Positions 24,584 to 32,300 of a stretch of 34,032 bases of DNA are shown piece by piece; position 1 is the first letter of the stretch; every line of letters starts with the position of its first letter. Source of the DNA: DATKEK01 sp035512195 (GTDB lineage: Bacteria > Pseudomonadota > Gammaproteobacteria > Burkholderiales > Eutrophovitaceae); the NCBI GenBank assembly GCA_035512195.1, contig DATKEK010000250.1, positions 1 through 34,032 of the forward strand, written 5' to 3'. The position numbers were made by a program, and so were the translations under genes. The notes under the pieces were generated by a model, which saw nothing but the letters and a program-made list of their open reading frames with translations, made no database searches and was not told the origin of the DNA.

Positions 24584-25519
24584 ATGCGCTCCCTGATCTG
24601 CGGATCGATCGCGTACGACACCATCATGGTGTTCCGCGACCGCTTCAAGAACCACATCCTTCCGGACCAGATTCACATCCTGAACGTGGCGTTCCTGGTG
24701 CCGGACATGCGCCGCGAGTTCGGCGGCTGCGCCGGCAATATCGCCTACACGCTGAAGATGCTGGGCGGCGATCCGCTGGTGATGGCCACGGTCGGCGACG
24801 ACTACCAGCCGTACGCCTACCGGCTCGAGAAACTGCGGCTGTCGCAGGCGCACGTGCGGCAGGTCAAGGACACGTTCACCGCGCAGGCTTTCATCACCAC
24901 CGACCTGGACGACAATCAGATCACCGCCTTTCACCCGGGAGCGATGAATTTTTCACACCTGAACAGCGTGCTCGACGCAACGGATCTCTCGCTCGGCATC
25001 GTCGCCCCCGATGGGCGCGACGGCATGCTGCAGCATGCGCGCGAGTTTTCCGAGGCGGGCGTGCCGTTCATATTCGATCCGGGCCAGGGGTTGCCGATGT
25101 TCGACGGCGAGGAATTGATGCGATTCGTCGAGATGGCGGATTTCGTGGCGACCAATGACTACGAGGCGAAGCTGCTGCAGGATCGCACCGGAAAAACCGT
25201 CGAGCAGCTGGCGAAGTCGGTAAAGGCGTTCATCGTCACCCAGGGCCCGCAGGGGTCGCTGATCCATGCCGGTGGCCGCGCGATGCACATTCCGGCGGTG
25301 CCGCCGGAGCGTGTGGTCGATCCGACCGGCTGCGGCGATGCCTACCGTGCCGGCCTGCTCTATGGCATCGCCAACGATCTGGACTGGGAGACCACCGGAC
25401 GGCTGGCATCGCTGCTCGGCTCGATCAAGATTGCCGAGCGCGGCGCGCAGAACCATCAGTTCACCCGCGATCAGCTGGCGCAGCGCTATCGTCAGGCGTT
25501 CAACGCCACGCTCTGGTAG
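24584..25519 (+). CDS. PfkB-family sugar or nucleoside kinase
   Basis: A 311-residue ribokinase-fold kinase. The first PfkB signature is seen at FGGCAGNIAYTL (46-57). The second is VVDPTGCGDAYRAGL with the anion hole and catalytic base Asp252. The substrate is not evident. The overall look resembles proteins annotated as adenosine kinase or generic carbohydrate kinase in betaproteobacteria, but I would not go beyond the family. Start ATG 24584 gives MRSLICGSIAYDT, a normal ribokinase-fold first strand. It follows rlpA by 28 bases and could be read from the same transcript, though no functional link to the cell wall is known. Confidence 0.85.
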   Translation: MRSLICGSIAYDTIMVFRDRFKNHILPDQIHILNVAFLVPDMRREFGGCAGNIAYTLKMLGGDPLVMATVGDDYQPYAYRLEKLRLSQAHVRQVKDTFTAQAFITTDLDDNQITAFHPGAMNFSHLNSVLDATDLSLGIVAPDGRDGMLQHAREFSEAGVPFIFDPGQGLPMFDGEELMRFVEMADFVATNDYEAKLLQDRTGKTVEQLAKSVKAFIVTQGPQGSLIHAGGRAMHIPAVPPERVVDPTGCGDAYRAGLLYGIANDLDWETTGRLASLLGSIKIAERGAQNHQFTRDQLAQRYRQAFNATLW

Positions 25520-25567
25520 AAATTTGCCCGATCAGGGGCATCGCGGCGGCGCGTGGCTGCCAGCGGG

Positions 25568-25611
25568 GTAACCGAAACTTAACCGCCGGGTCACCGGATC
25601 GTCACTGTGTG
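25568..25611 (+). promoter_or_regulatory. Four 11-bp direct repeats upstream of olsB, PhoB-box-like
   Basis: Four consecutive 11-mers occupy 25568-25578, 25579-25589, 25590-25600 and 25601-25611: GTAACCGAAAC, TTAACCGCCGG, GTCACCGGATC, GTCACTGTGTG. The last two contain GGTCAC and CGTCAC exactly 11 bases apart, the spacing of a Pho box (7-base half-sites with 4-base gaps, half-site CTGTCAT). TAGTGT (25616-25621) starts 10 bases after the last GTCAC, where a -10 would sit in a PhoB-activated promoter, but matches TATAAT at only 3 of 6 positions. The regulator is inferred; the periodicity is plainly visible. Confidence 0.5.
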
Positions 25612-25649
25612 GCTCTAGTGTTTCCGAAATCTGAAATCGGAGACACTCC

Positions 25650-26408
25650 ATGCTGCAGCTTGGCATTCAAACCCGGGGCCCGTCCGGAAAAAACCTGACC
25701 GTCAGTCTCGGCCGCAACCAGGAAGAGATCCGCGAGGCGCAACGCCTTCGCTACCGCGTTTTCGGCGAGGAACTCTGCGCGCGCCTGCCGACCCGCGACC
25801 CCGGCATCGACCACGACATCTATGATCCCTATTGCGAGCATCTGCTGGTGCGCGAGGAGGACACCGGAGAAGTCGTCGGCACCTACCGCATCCTGACCAG
25901 CGCGCAGGCGCGGAAAATCGGCGGCTTTTATTCCGATGAAGAATTCGATCTGACGCGCCTGCAGCACCTGCGTGATCGCATGGTGGAGATCGGCCGGTCC
26001 TGCGTGCACCCCGGCTACCGCAACGGCGCGACGATTGCGCTGCTGTGGGCCGGGCTCGCGCAGTTCGTGCAATTTCATCGCTACGAGTACATCATCGGTT
26101 GCGCGAGTATCGGCATGGCGGACGGTGGACACGCTGCCGCGAGTATCTATAATGCCGTGAGCAAGCAGGCGCTGAGCCCGATCGAGTACCGCGTGTTTCC
26201 GCGTTGCGCGCTGCCCTTGGATGCCCTGGACGGCGAGGCCGGCGCGGCGATTCCGCCCCTGGTGAAGGGCTACCTGCGGGCCGGGGCCTATATCTGCGGC
26301 GATCCGGCGTGGGATCCGGATTTCAATACCGCGGACCTGCTCATGCTGCTGCCGATGTCCAACGTGAACGCACGATACGCCCGACATTTCCTGAAGGATG
26401 AGCGATAG
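25650..26408 (+). CDS. olsB: L-ornithine N-acyltransferase (OlsB-like)
   Basis: OlsB transfers a 3-hydroxyacyl chain from ACP to ornithine, giving lyso-ornithine lipid. The 252-residue protein has the COG3176 (hemolysin-like, GNAT-fold) pattern: LRYRVFGEEL near residue 33, YDPYCEHLLVRE, EVVGTYRIL, then VEIGRSCVHPGYRNGATIALLW and GCASIGMADGG. Start ATG 25650 has GGAG (25639-25642) 7 bases upstream. The next gene is a PlsC-like acyltransferase overlapping by 11 bases, matching the olsB-olsA pair. An exosortase-associated acyltransferase is the main alternative, but there is no exosortase context. Ornithine lipids are phosphorus-free and often made under phosphate starvation, consistent with the upstream 11-bp repeats. 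Confidence 0.82.
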   Translation: MLQLGIQTRGPSGKNLTVSLGRNQEEIREAQRLRYRVFGEELCARLPTRDPGIDHDIYDPYCEHLLVREEDTGEVVGTYRILTSAQARKIGGFYSDEEFDLTRLQHLRDRMVEIGRSCVHPGYRNGATIALLWAGLAQFVQFHRYEYIIGCASIGMADGGHAAASIYNAVSKQALSPIEYRVFPRCALPLDALDGEAGAAIPPLVKGYLRAGAYICGDPAWDPDFNTADLLMLLPMSNVNARYARHFLKDER

Positions 26409-27258
26409 AGAAGAAGCCCCGGCGCCAATTCGAATCTATCGCTACTTTCGCCTGCTCCTCCATCTTCTCGCCGGCCTGCTGACGGTCGCGCTGCTGTTTC
26501 CGGCGTACGGTCGCGAACGGCGCTGGCGCGCAATCCAGCGCTGGGCGGCGGGGATCCTTTCGATACTGAATGTCCGGCTGGACGTGAAAGGTGCGCCGCC
26601 GGAAAGCGGACGGCCGCTGCTCGGCGTGGCAAATCACGTTTCCTGGCTGGACATCTATGTGATCCACGCTGCGTGGCGGGTTCGGTTCGTGGCGAAAGCC
26701 GAAGTGCGGGACTGGCCGGCGATCGGCTGGTTGTCGGCCAAGACCGGCACGCTGTTCATCGAGCGCGGCCGTCACCGGCATGCCGCGCACATCAACCGCG
26801 CGATACACGAGGCGTTCGCGCTCGGCGATGCGATCGCGGTGTTTCCGGAGGGAACCACCACGCAAGGCACCGAGCTCAGGCGCTTTCATGCCTCGCTGTT
26901 GCAGCCGGCAGTGGACGAGAATGCGCTGGTGATGCCGGTGGCGCTGCGTTATGCGCATGCCGACGGCAGCGTCGACGTCACGCCGAGCTACGTCGGCGAT
27001 ACCAGCCTGATGGAATCCATCGTGGCGATCGTGTCGCAAAGGCAGACCCGCGCCGAGCTCGCGTTCCTGGCGCCGATCGACGCCAGCGGCCGCAGGCGGC
27101 GGGAAGTGGCGGCGGCTGCGCAGGCCGCGGTCGCCGCAGCGCTCAGGTTGCCAGACCCGGGCAGTGCACCTGGAACAGGCGCCGGTCTTCCAGGCGCATC
27201 GCCGACAGCTGGCGTCCCCACAGACAGCCGCTGTCCAGTCCCATCAGATTCGCGGTGA
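26398..27258 (+). CDS. olsA: Lyso-ornithine lipid O-acyltransferase / PlsC-like acyltransferase (OlsA-like)
   Basis: A membrane acyltransferase expected to add the second chain to lyso-ornithine lipid. The 286 residues have a membrane helix near 18-36, the HX4D motif NHVSWLD (His80, Asp85) and the acceptor-site motif FPEGTTT (Glu151). 1-acylglycerol-3-phosphate acyltransferases share this fold; the olsA choice rests on the 11-base overlap with olsB. The last 40 or so residues (after AAVAAALRLP) are rich in Gly, Pro and Ser, look unlike the family, and are read from the antisense strand of the apaH 3' end. This suggests the original stop was lost. Confidence 0.8.
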   Translation: MSDREEAPAPIRIYRYFRLLLHLLAGLLTVALLFPAYGRERRWRAIQRWAAGILSILNVRLDVKGAPPESGRPLLGVANHVSWLDIYVIHAAWRVRFVAKAEVRDWPAIGWLSAKTGTLFIERGRHRHAAHINRAIHEAFALGDAIAVFPEGTTTQGTELRRFHASLLQPAVDENALVMPVALRYAHADGSVDVTPSYVGDTSLMESIVAIVSQRQTRAELAFLAPIDASGRRRREVAAAAQAAVAAALRLPDPGSAPGTGAGLPGASPTAGVPTDSRCPVPSDSR

Positions 27259-27955
27259 CTTTCAGACCGAGCGCCGACCAATGCCCGAAAATCACGGTGG
27301 CGTCGCCACTGCGCCGGTTGGGAACCTCGAACCAGGGCATATAACCGGCGGGCAGGTTCTGCAGTTCACCTTTGTGCGAGAAATTCATTTTCCCGTCCGC
27401 GGTACATAAGCGCAGGCGGGTCATCGCATTGACGATCACACGCAGGCGGTCGTAGCCCGCGAGATTCTCGGCCCAGCGATCCGGCTGATCTCCGTACATC
27501 CGTTCGAAAAGCGCGGCGTGGCTGCTTCCGCGCAGAGCCGACTCCGCTTCACCGGCGAGATCGCGGGCCTGCGCGACGCTCCACTGGGGCAGCAGCCCGG
27601 CGTGCACCAGCAGGTACTCGCCTTCGGCGTGCAGCATGGCGCGCGTGCGCAGCCAGTCAAGCAGTTCGCTGCGGTCCGGCGCGGCGAGGACGTCGTCCAG
27701 CGTGTCGCCGCGATGGATGCGAGCGTGCCCGGCCGCAACGGTGAGCAGGTGCAAATCGTGGTTGCCGAGCACGGTGATCGCGGCGTCCCCGAGGCTGCGC
27801 ACGAACCTCAGCGTTTCGAGCGAATCCGGGCCGCGGTTGACGAGGTCGCCGACCAGCCACAGGCGGTCGCTCGTCGGATTGAATTCGATCTGGTCGAGCA
27901 GTTCGTGCAGCGGCTGCAGACAGCCCTGCAAATCACCGATCGCGTAGGTAGCCAC
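27143..27955 (-). CDS. apaH: Symmetrical bis(5'-nucleosyl)-tetraphosphatase ApaH
   Basis: Hydrolyses Ap4A to two ADP and can remove Np4 caps from RNA. The 270 residues have the metallophosphatase motifs near the N-terminus: GDLQGC (about 7-12), GDLVNRGPDS (about 36-45) and GNHDLHLL (about 65-72). Later ones include the LVHAGLLPQW segment and FGHWSALGL. The C-terminus (GRQLSAMRLEDRRLFQVHC) is typical, so the 116-base antisense overlap with olsA at its 3' end is real coding sequence on this strand. The start codon is GTG 27955, in register with ATYAIGDLQG. A type D repeat lies upstream, between it and the cytochrome c gene. Confidence 0.95.
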   Translation of the reverse strand: MATYAIGDLQGCLQPLHELLDQIEFNPTSDRLWLVGDLVNRGPDSLETLRFVRSLGDAAITVLGNHDLHLLTVAAGHARIHRGDTLDDVLAAPDRSELLDWLRTRAMLHAEGEYLLVHAGLLPQWSVAQARDLAGEAESALRGSSHAALFERMYGDQPDRWAENLAGYDRLRVIVNAMTRLRLCTADGKMNFSHKGELQNLPAGYMPWFEVPNRRSGDATVIFGHWSALGLKVTANLMGLDSGCLWGRQLSAMRLEDRRLFQVHCPGLAT

Positions 27956-27976
27956 TTAGTGTGAGAGTAAATTCTG

Positions 27977-28104
27977 GCCGCGGAGGCGCGGAGACAAAGT
28001 GGGCGAAAGAACTCCGGAATATGCGAACCGCTGCCATGGGCGTACGTCGATATGGCAGTCGATCTTCTCTACGGGTTTCTCTCCGCGTGTCCGCGCCTCT
28101 GCGC
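27977..28104. repeat. Paired-arm repeat, type D (CGCGGAG octamers)
   Basis: The left arm 27977-27997 (CCGCGGAGGCGCGGAGAC) and right arm 28081-28104 (CTCCGCGTGTCCGCGCCTCT) are inverted copies with a few mismatches. The loop carries a second inverted pair, CTGCCAT (28031-28037) and ATGGCAG (28052-28058), so a branched hairpin is possible. It fills most of the 167-base gap 27956-28122 between the apaH start and the cytochrome c stop, both on the minus strand. Confidence 0.75.
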
Positions 28105-28122
28105 TGAGGTGCTTTGCGTCGA

Positions 28123-28653
28123 TCAAAGCCGCGCAAGCATGTAATCGACCGCGGCCTTGATGTCGGCGTCAGCCGCGTTCAGCGCGCCGCCTTTTGGCGG
28201 CATCGCGTTCTTGCCCTTGATCGCGCTGTTGTACATCGCATCCTTGCCCTGCGCCACGCGGGGCTGCCACGCCGCATTGTCGCCGGTCTTCGGCGCACCG
28301 GCGATTCCGGCGCCGTGACACACGGTGCAGTACGCCTGATAGGTGTTCTGGCCGACTTCCTCCGGGCTGGCTGCCGCGACCTGTGTGGCGGGTGCAGGTG
28401 CGCCGGCTGCAGGCGCCGCCGGTGCTTCGCCCGGCTCGCCGAGTGCAATTTCCCCGACCGGCTTGAGCCGCTTGGCTATCGCATCCTCGGACATGGAGGG
28501 GCTTGTTGCGTCCACGCGTAGTCCGCCGACGATCAGTTGCACCAGCAGAATGATTCCCAGCACGGGAACCAGAAAAGACAGCGCGACCACGGTAATCAGT
28601 TGTCCGGGGGTCTTGATCGGCGAGGAATGTTCCTCGATATGCACATCAGCCAT
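28123..28653 (-). CDS. Membrane-anchored monohaem cytochrome c (c5-like)
   Basis: A 176-residue electron carrier facing the periplasm. One membrane helix (about 17-43, LITVVALSFLVPVLGIILLVQLI) anchors it. An Ala/Pro-rich linker (about 72-95) separates the anchor from a class I cytochrome c domain with the haem site CTVCH (Cys109, Cys112, His113), WQPRVAQGKD and the axial Met151 in NAMPPKGG. This layout matches the c5-type cytochromes common in betaproteobacteria, which deliver electrons to oxidases or reductases; the partner is not in the window. Start ATG 28653 gives MADVHIEEHSS. The frame is open further upstream, but that part has no protein-like features and contains the promoter. Confidence 0.88.
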   Translation of the reverse strand: MADVHIEEHSSPIKTPGQLITVVALSFLVPVLGIILLVQLIVGGLRVDATSPSMSEDAIAKRLKPVGEIALGEPGEAPAAPAAGAPAPATQVAAASPEEVGQNTYQAYCTVCHGAGIAGAPKTGDNAAWQPRVAQGKDAMYNSAIKGKNAMPPKGGALNAADADIKAAVDYMLARL

Positions 28654-28689
28654 TGCAAATCCTTCGGGGGTGGGGCTCGGGAGCGCGAA

Positions 28690-28718
28690 ATTATAGGGGA
28701 ATTCCCCCACCCGAAAAA
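28690..28718 (-). promoter_or_regulatory. Candidate cytochrome c promoter with palindrome in the spacer
   Basis: On the minus strand TATAAT is perfect (complement of 28690-28695), about 37 bases before the ATG. Seventeen bases upstream lies TTTTTC (28713-28718), a poor -35. The spacer holds a perfect 12-bp palindrome GGGGAATTCCCC (28696-28707), the right place for an operator. No regulator is identified. Confidence 0.45.
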
Positions 28719-28727
28719 GCGAAACGT

Positions 28728-28755
28728 AGACCAAACAAGCGTTTACCGTTATGCT
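28728..28755 (+). promoter_or_regulatory. Candidate promoter of tRNA-Arg
   Basis: TAGACC (28728-28733) and TATGCT (28750-28755) have a 16-base spacer and end 10 bases before the mature tRNA. Both hexamers are imperfect (4 of 6 for the -35). The position fits the only upstream space available, which is shared with the divergent cytochrome c promoter. Confidence 0.35.
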
Positions 28756-28765
28756 ACGGACCCTC

Positions 28766-28842
28766 GCGCCCGTAGCTCAGCTGGATAGAGTACTGCCCTC
28801 CGAAGGCAGGGGTCGGACGTTCGAATCGTCTCGGGCGCGCCA
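28766..28842 (+). tRNA. tRNA-Arg (anticodon CCG), CCA encoded
   Basis: A full cloverleaf can be folded. The acceptor stem is GCGCCCG with CGGGCGC, and the D arm is GCTC...GAGT. The anticodon stem CTGCC/GGCAG has the loop CTCCGAA, giving anticodon CCG that reads CGG. The T arm is GGACG-TTCGAAT-CGTCT, followed by discriminator G and an encoded CCA (28840-28842). Length is 77 bases. No terminator with a T-run is seen before the next gene, so the tRNA may be processed from a longer transcript. Confidence 0.96.
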
Positions 28843-28899
28843 GAATTTCTCGGCCAGGTTCATTCAAGAAGTCCTCTTGTCCAACGGCTTGGTTCACCG

Positions 28900-29292
28900 G
28901 TGAGCGAGGCGGCGAGTCTCGCCACGCTTTTCGCCTCGAGCTTCCTCGCGGCCACGCTGTTGCCGGGCGGCTCCGAGGTGGTTCTGCTTGCGGTGCTTGC
29001 AACGGAATCCGCTTCGCGCGGCGCCGCGATCGGGGTGGCAACCGTCGGCAACACGCTCGGGGCGCTGACCTCGTATGCGATCGGCCGGCTGCTCCCGCCA
29101 TCGATCGATTCGCGCGCGCTGGCCAGGTTGCAGAAATACGGCACGCCGGTGCTGCTGCTGTCCTGGCTTCCGCTGGTCGGCGACGCGTTGTGTGTGGCGG
29201 CAGGCTGGCTGCGCAGCAACATCTGGTCTTCCATCGTTTTCATCGCTGCCGGCAAGTTTCTGCGCTATGTCGCGGTGGCGATGCTGGTGTAA
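28900..29292 (+). CDS. YqaA-like small DedA-related membrane protein
   Basis: A 130-residue membrane protein with three or four hydrophobic stretches. SFLAATLLPGGSEVVLLAVL near the start and VGNTLGALTSYAIGR in the middle match the YqaA group of the SNARE-associated/DedA family. DedA proteins are implicated in lipid flipping and membrane homeostasis, but YqaA itself has no settled function. The start is GTG 28900, chosen because the helix with PGGSE needs the residues after it and no ATG is available. The gene starts 57 bases after the tRNA and may be read from its promoter. Confidence 0.85.
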   Translation: MSEAASLATLFASSFLAATLLPGGSEVVLLAVLATESASRGAAIGVATVGNTLGALTSYAIGRLLPPSIDSRALARLQKYGTPVLLLSWLPLVGDALCVAAGWLRSNIWSSIVFIAAGKFLRYVAVAMLV

Positions 29293-29357
29293 GGCGTGTC
29301 ACCGATGCTGCGCTGCGGTAGAATTTCAGGCCCTGTCTTTCAGTAACGCCGCCTCTG

Positions 29358-32300
29358 ATGATTCCGGTTCCCGCATTCGCCTCATCCGGCGTTCGCCTGC
29401 GAGAAATCCCGTACAACTACACCTCGTTCTCCGACCGCGAGATCGTCATCCGCCTGCTCGGCGCCGAGGTGTGGGATTTGCTGAACGAGTTGCGCAGCGA
29501 GCGCCGCACCGGCCGTTCCGCGCGCATGCTGTACGAGGTGCTTGGTGACATCTGGGTCGTGCAGCGTAATCCCTACCTGCAGGACGACCTTCTCGACAAC
29601 CGCAAGCGACTCGACCTGCTGACCGAGTCGATGCGCCATCGGCTGAGCGAGATCGCAGGCCGGCGCCTGAACGACGATCCGCGGGTGGAGAAACTGATCC
29701 TGGCAGCCAGTGCCGCGGTGAATGCGTTCCAGCAGGAACTCGCTGATGTGGCCGGCCTCAGGCGCAGAGCCCTGCGCCGGTTCTCCAGGGCGACGCGCAA
29801 GGACAACATCGCGTTCGACGGTCTGGCGCGGGTGTCGCATGTCACCGATGCCACCGACTGGCGGGTCGAGTATCCGTTCGTCGTATTGCACCCGGATACC
29901 GAGCAGGAGGTCGCCGGCCTGGTCAAGGCGTGCATGGAACTGGGCCTGACCATCGTCCCGCGCGGCGGCGGGACCGGATACACCGGCGGCGCAGTGCCGT
30001 TGACGCGGCGCGCGGCGGTGATCAACACCGAGAAGCTCGATACGCTCGGGCGCGTAGAGAACGTCCGGTTGCCCGGACTCGATCGCGAAGTACCGACCGT
30101 CGAGTGCGGTGCCGGGGTGGTTACCCGGCGGGTCATGGAGGCGGCAGAGGCGGCCGGCGTGGTGTTCGCGGTCGATCCGACCTCGGCGGACGCCTCCTGC
30201 ATCGGCGGCAACATCGCGATGAACGCGGGCGGCAAGAAAGCCGTGCTGTGGGGCACCGCGGTAGACAATCTCGCATCCTGGAAGATGGTCACCCCGGACG
30301 CAGACTGGATCCTGGTCGAACGCGTCGGGCACAACCTCGGCAAGATTCACGACGCCGAAACGGCCGCCTTCCGCATCACCCGCTTTGCGCCCGACGGCAG
30401 AACCCGGCGCGGCGAACCCAAGATGCTGGAGATTCCCGGCCGGCGGTTCCGCAAGGAAGGCCTGGGCAAGGACGTTACCGACAAGTTTCTCGCCGGCCTG
30501 CCGGGCGTGCAGAAGGAGGGCTGCGACGGCCTGATCACGTCGGCGCGCTTCATCCTGCACCGCATGCCGGCGCACGCCCGCACCGTGTGCCTGGAGTTCT
30601 ACGGCACGGTGGCGGAAGCGGTTCCCTCGATCGTCGAGATCAAGTCCTACCTCGACGCTCACCCCGGCGGCGCGATTCTCGCGGGACTCGAACACCTGGA
30701 CGAGCGCTACATTCGCGCAGTCGGCTACGCGGCGAAAGCAAAGCGCGCCGGCCGCCCGAAGATGGTGCTGCTCGCCGACATCGTCGGCGACGACGAGAAT
30801 GCGGTGGGCCAGGCCGCGTCGCAGGTCGTGCGCATCGCCAATGTTCGCCACGGCGAAGGTTTTGTCGCGGTCGGCGCGGAGGCGCGCAGGAAGTTCTGGC
30901 TGGACCGGGCGCGCACCGCGGCGATCGCAAAGCACACCAACGCTTTCAAGATCAACGAAGACGTGGTCATCCCGCTGCCCAGGCTGGGCGACTACTCCGA
31001 CGGCATCGAGCGCATCAATATCGAACTGTCGCTCGGAAACAAGATCCGCCTGATGGATGCGCTGGAGGATTTCTTCGCGGGAGTGCTTCCGCTGCGCGCA
31101 GACCTGGAAGCAATATCGAGCGAAGAGCTGATCGGCGAAAGAAAGGAGGCCGCGCTCGAGATCGTGCGCACCACGCGCCAGCGCTGGCAGTGGATGCTGG
31201 AGCATCTCGATTCCGCCTGTGGCGAGCTCGAACATAACAAGCATGAACGCGCGTCCGGAACTTCAGCCGTGGTTTCCGATCCTGGCATGAGTGTCTTTCG
31301 CGCGCTGCAGGACCGGGTGCTGGTGGTGTCCTGGAAGAAAGAGGTGCGCGAGGCGCTGATGGACCTGTTCGACGGGCGCGATTTCGAAACCGTTTGCACC
31401 GAGGTCGATGCGATCCACAAGAATGTTCTCAAAAGCCGGATCTTCGTCGCGCTGCACATGCATGCCGGCGACGGCAACGTGCACACCAACATCCCGGTCA
31501 ATTCCGACGACTACACCATGCTGCAGGAGGCGAACGCGGCGGTCAGCCGGATCATGAAACTGGCGAAATCGCTCGGCGGCGTGATATCGGGCGAACATGG
31601 CATCGGCATCACCAAGCTGGATTACCTCGACGACGACGAAATTCACGCTTTCCAGGAATACAAGCAGCGTGTCGACCCGCACGGTCGCTTCAACCAGGGC
31701 AAGCTGCTGCCGGGCGGCAACCTGGACGCCGCCTACACACCGAGCTTCAGTTTGCTGGAACTGGAAAGCCTGATCCTGGAGCAGAGCGAGATCGGCGACA
31801 TTTCGGATTCGATCAAGGACTGCCTGCGCTGCGGCAAGTGCAAGCCGGTCTGCGCGACCCACGTGCCGCGGGCGAACCTGCTCTACAGCCCGCGCAACAA
31901 GATTCTCGCCACTTCGTTGCTGATCGAGGCCTTCCTGTACGAGGAACAGACGCGGCGCGGCGTTTCATTGCGGCACTTCGACGAGTTCTCCGACGTCGCC
32001 GATCACTGCACCGTCTGCCACAAGTGTCTGAATCCGTGTCCGGTGGACATCGATTTCGGCGATGTGTCGATCGCGATGCGCAATTTCCTGCGCAAGCACG
32101 GCAGAAAAAAATTCAATCCCGGCACTGCGGCTTCGATGTTCTTTCTGAACGCGACCGATCCGAACACGGTCAAGCTCGCGCGCAAACTGATGATCGACTG
32201 GGGTTACCGCGCGCAGCGGCTGGCGCACCGGGTGGCGAAGTCCATCGGTCTCGTCCAGGAGCAGACGCAGCGGCCGCCGGCGACGCTTGGCAAGCCGTCG

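Noticed and set aside
25650..26408. Exosortase/PEP-CTERM-associated acyltransferase reading of olsB
   Set aside because: The GNAT-like pattern could suggest it, but there are no exosortase or PEP-CTERM genes here, and the overlapping PlsC-like gene fits the ornithine-lipid pair better.
28843..28899. Possible integration remnant next to tRNA-Arg
   Set aside because: I see no repeat of the tRNA 3' end, integrase or phage gene downstream; the following genes look like core genes.
29382..31244. Open frame of about 620 codons antisense to the large oxidoreductase
   Set aside because: Same GC-driven shadow effect; the translation is low in hydrophobic order and matches no family I recognise.
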